A stretch of DNA of 43,919 bases from an uncultured Clostridia bacterium (GTDB taxonomy: Bacteria; Bacillota; Clostridia; TANB77; CAG-508): assembly GCA_934169725.1 (NCBI GenBank), contig CAKPOF010000009.1, positions 1-43,919 on the forward strand, written 5' to 3'. Made by a program: the position numbers and the translations under genes. Shown here in pieces: positions 42,022 through 43,919 of this stretch. Under the pieces are notes generated by a model. It did not search any database, was not told the origin of the DNA, and saw nothing but the letters and a program-made list of their open reading frames with translations. Numbering within the stretch: position 1 is the stretch's first letter; every line of letters starts with the position of its first letter.

Positions 42022-42741
42022 TTATGCTAACTTCTTTATTAGCTCCCTTTGTTCTTCAGAAACATCAAAATTTTTTCCGTTATTTTTTATCAAATTATGT
42101 AACAATTCTATATTTTTAGCCTCCTTTATTTTTTCTTCTAAAGGAATCAATTCCTTTAATTCTTTCTTAATCTTTTTATACTCTTTTTCCATTTTTTCAA
42201 AATTCTTATCATTAAAATCTTTTTTCCAATTATTTATATACCCTTCCAAACTATTCATTTTGTTTGCTTGTTTATTAAGTTCTTTTTCTAAATTCTCTTC
42301 AACATTTTTTACTATTACATTTTTTCCTTGCAATAAAACATTTGCAATATTAGAATTTACCTTTCCTTTATATAAATTTAATTTAATTGCTGAATCAAAA
42401 AGTGAAGAAAAACCATCCAATATCCCTCCACTTTTTATAACATTTTGTATTTGTTCAATATTTTCAAATTTTCCTGTAAATATACCAGTTACACTCTTTC
42501 CTAACTCAATTGTATCATCCAAAGTCTTTCTTATCCCATCTTTTATCCCATTTTCAAATAAATTATTTTTTAAATTTATAACTTGTTCATCTATAAAATC
42601 TGGTAATAGTATTTTTAATCCTATATCAAGTGATTTACTTATTACTTGTCCTATTGCTGTCTCCAAAAAACTTTTTTGTTCTTGCTCTATATTTAAATTT
42701 TGATCTTGAATTATATTATTTTTTAAATTACTTATTTCCAT
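42022..42741 (-). CDS. Unknown helical protein with C-terminal coiled coil
   Basis: The 239-aa protein has no signal peptide or enzyme motif. The N-terminal 150 residues contain ETAIGQVISKSLDIGLKILL and DGIRKTLDDTIELGKSVTGI, amphipathic helices with small residues. From about 145 to 215 it is a charged coiled coil (EKMEKEYKKIKKELKELIPL). The start has no ribosome site of its own but is overlapped by a short frame with a strong one, suggesting translational coupling. Function unknown. Confidence 0.6.
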   Translation of the reverse strand: MEISNLKNNIIQDQNLNIEQEQKSFLETAIGQVISKSLDIGLKILLPDFIDEQVINLKNNLFENGIKDGIRKTLDDTIELGKSVTGIFTGKFENIEQIQNVIKSGGILDGFSSLFDSAIKLNLYKGKVNSNIANVLLQGKNVIVKNVEENLEKELNKQANKMNSLEGYINNWKKDFNDKNFEKMEKEYKKIKKELKELIPLEEKIKEAKNIELLHNLIKNNGKNFDVSEEQRELIKKLA

Positions 42742-42767
42742 ATATTTTTTGATATATTATATATCAT
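42732..42767 (-). CDS. 11-aa leader peptide overlapping the next start
   Basis: AAAGGAG at about 42772-42778 precedes an ATG that opens MIYNISKNIWK and stops inside the start region of the 239-aa gene (its TGG-AAA-TAA overlaps ATG-GAA-ATA). It may serve to bring ribosomes to the weak start. Confidence 0.4.
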   Translation of the reverse strand: MIYNISKNIWK

Positions 42768-42779
42768 TTTCTCCTTTCA

Positions 42780-43919
42780 AATTTTATTATTTATTTATTC
42801 ATTATTTTTATAAACTTTACTTTAAATATTTTATATTATTTATTTTAATTTTTTATTTATTTTTGATATTTTTAATTATTGATTATTTTTATTTAATTTT
42901 TAATTTAATTAATATTTTTTTATTATATTTTTATTAATATAAAATAATTAATTTTTAATATTATATTTTAAAAAATAATTCAAATTAATTTATTTTTTTA
43001 ATATTTTATTTTAATTTTGTTTATTAATTATATCATTTAATTTTTAAATTCCTTAAAAATCGATTTTAACGCCTCCTTTTTTACATGTTTTATGTTTATT
43101 TTTTAATCTTATTGTTAATAATTTTATATGATTTTTTTATTATACAACTCGCTCTTTACTCTAGTTTCACTATGTTTTGCTCATTTTATAATCTATCTTT
43201 TAAAACTATAAAATATTTTTTTATTAAATATACATATCTTTTATCGTAAACTTATTTTTATATATTTTTTAGTAATACTATATCTTTATTGCTTTCAATT
43301 TAATTTATTTTTACTATTAATAATATATTTTTATTATTTATTAATTATTTAATTTAAATATTAATTTAATTAATATTTTTTTATTATATTTTTATTAATA
43401 TAAAATAATTATTTTTATGATTTTTTTTATTTGATTTTTAATATTTATTTTTAATTAATTATTTTTTATTTATTAATTCTTCTTATTATTATATTAATTG
43501 TTTATTTATTATTTTAATTTAATTAATAATATTTTATTAATTAATTATTTATTTTTAATTAATTAATTTTTATTTTATAATTATTTTATTTATTATTTTA
43601 TAAAATTATTTAATATTTTATTTTTTATTTTATTTATCTAATTATATTATTTAATTTTTAAACTCCTTTAAAATCGATTTTAACGCTTTACTTTTTATAT
43701 GTTTTATGTTTATTTTTTTAGCCTATTGTTGATATTTTTATATGCTTTTTCATTCATTTTACCTTAGTTTTACTACGGTTTGCTCACTTTATAATTTATT
43801 TTTTACAGCTATAAAATATTTTTTATTAAGTATAAATATATTTTATCGTAAACTTATTTTTATATATTTTTTTAGTAATACTATATCTTTATTGCTTTCA
43901 ATTTAATTTATTTTTACTA
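42780..43919. repeat. Extremely AT-rich region with long direct repeats
   Basis: No gene is seen. Two copies of a stretch of about 260-270 bp, starting near AAATCGATTTTAACGC at about 43056 and 43672 (period about 614), run to TTTACTA at about 43319 and at the window end, roughly 80 percent alike by eye. A second repeat, AATTTAATTAATATTTTTTT and the following 29 bases, occurs at 42902 and 43363. Conserved islands with G and C include GTTTTGCTCA/GGTTTGCTCA and TTTTATCGTAAACTT. The repeat appears to continue beyond the window. Confidence 0.65.

Noticed and set aside
42749..42937. Plus-strand 62-aa frame rich in Tyr, Phe and Ile
   Set aside because: Composition is what random A/T sequence gives, and there is no ribosome site.

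Overview
The window comes from a very AT-rich, Gram-positive low-GC bacterium, most likely an anaerobic gut-type member of the Clostridia. The evidence is strong AGGAGG ribosome sites, TTGACA-17-TATAAT promoters, A/T-ending codons, TTG/GTG starts, a DnaD/DnaI-type primosome, a ComEB-type deaminase, and VanW and DUF1858 proteins. This placement is inferred from gene content; no 16S rRNA or other taxonomic marker was available.

Left part (1-7100) is accessory and decaying DNA. It holds an alkyltransferase-like protein, then a replication module of a mobile element: a frameshifted CHC2/Toprim primase, a winged-helix replication initiator, a 30-aa membrane peptide and a G-run repeat region. The module ends at a 3' fragment of tRNA-Arg(ACG). 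A second insert of about 2.4 kb (two membrane-anchored proteins and a ribbon-helix-helix protein) lies between that fragment and a shorter copy of the same tRNA 3' end, terminator and flanking gene. Beyond it are an NMN-adenylyltransferase-like gene and a broken reading frame joining an SDR N-terminus to an oleate hydratase C-terminus.

Middle part (7200-21000) holds an unusual adenosine-deaminase-like protein with an extra Rossmann-like C-terminal domain, an HtrA protease, and a small biosynthetic locus. In that locus an acyl-CoA ligase is divergent from a 1409-aa C-A-T-R nonribosomal peptide synthetase. The adenylation pocket reads as an asparagine code, so an N-acyl-asparagine aldehyde or alcohol is the predicted product. 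A membrane histidine kinase and an HD-GYP response regulator follow. Two copies of a structured element with long inverted ends, plus one remnant, lie between these genes.

Right-middle part (21000-33800) is mostly core genome: tex, a dCMP deaminase, an ABC-F ATPase with one degenerate site, a DUF378 protein, CorA, a pilin-leader protein with an FGE-sulfatase-like C-terminus, a VanW protein, a starch-binding-type protein, a FabG-like reductase, four tRNAs (Lys-CTT, Lys-TTT, Glu-TTC, Thr-TGT) and a DUF1858 protein.

Right part (33800-43919) contains a compact type IV secretion-like operon (small membrane protein, VirD4-type coupling ATPase, VirB2-, VirB6- and VirB3/PrgI-like proteins) with no VirB4. 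Its first two genes appear to lack a normal start codon. The primosome genes dnaD and dnaI follow (dnaI is frameshifted in its Walker A motif), then gyrA, an unknown coiled-coil protein, and an extremely AT-rich repeat region at the window edge.
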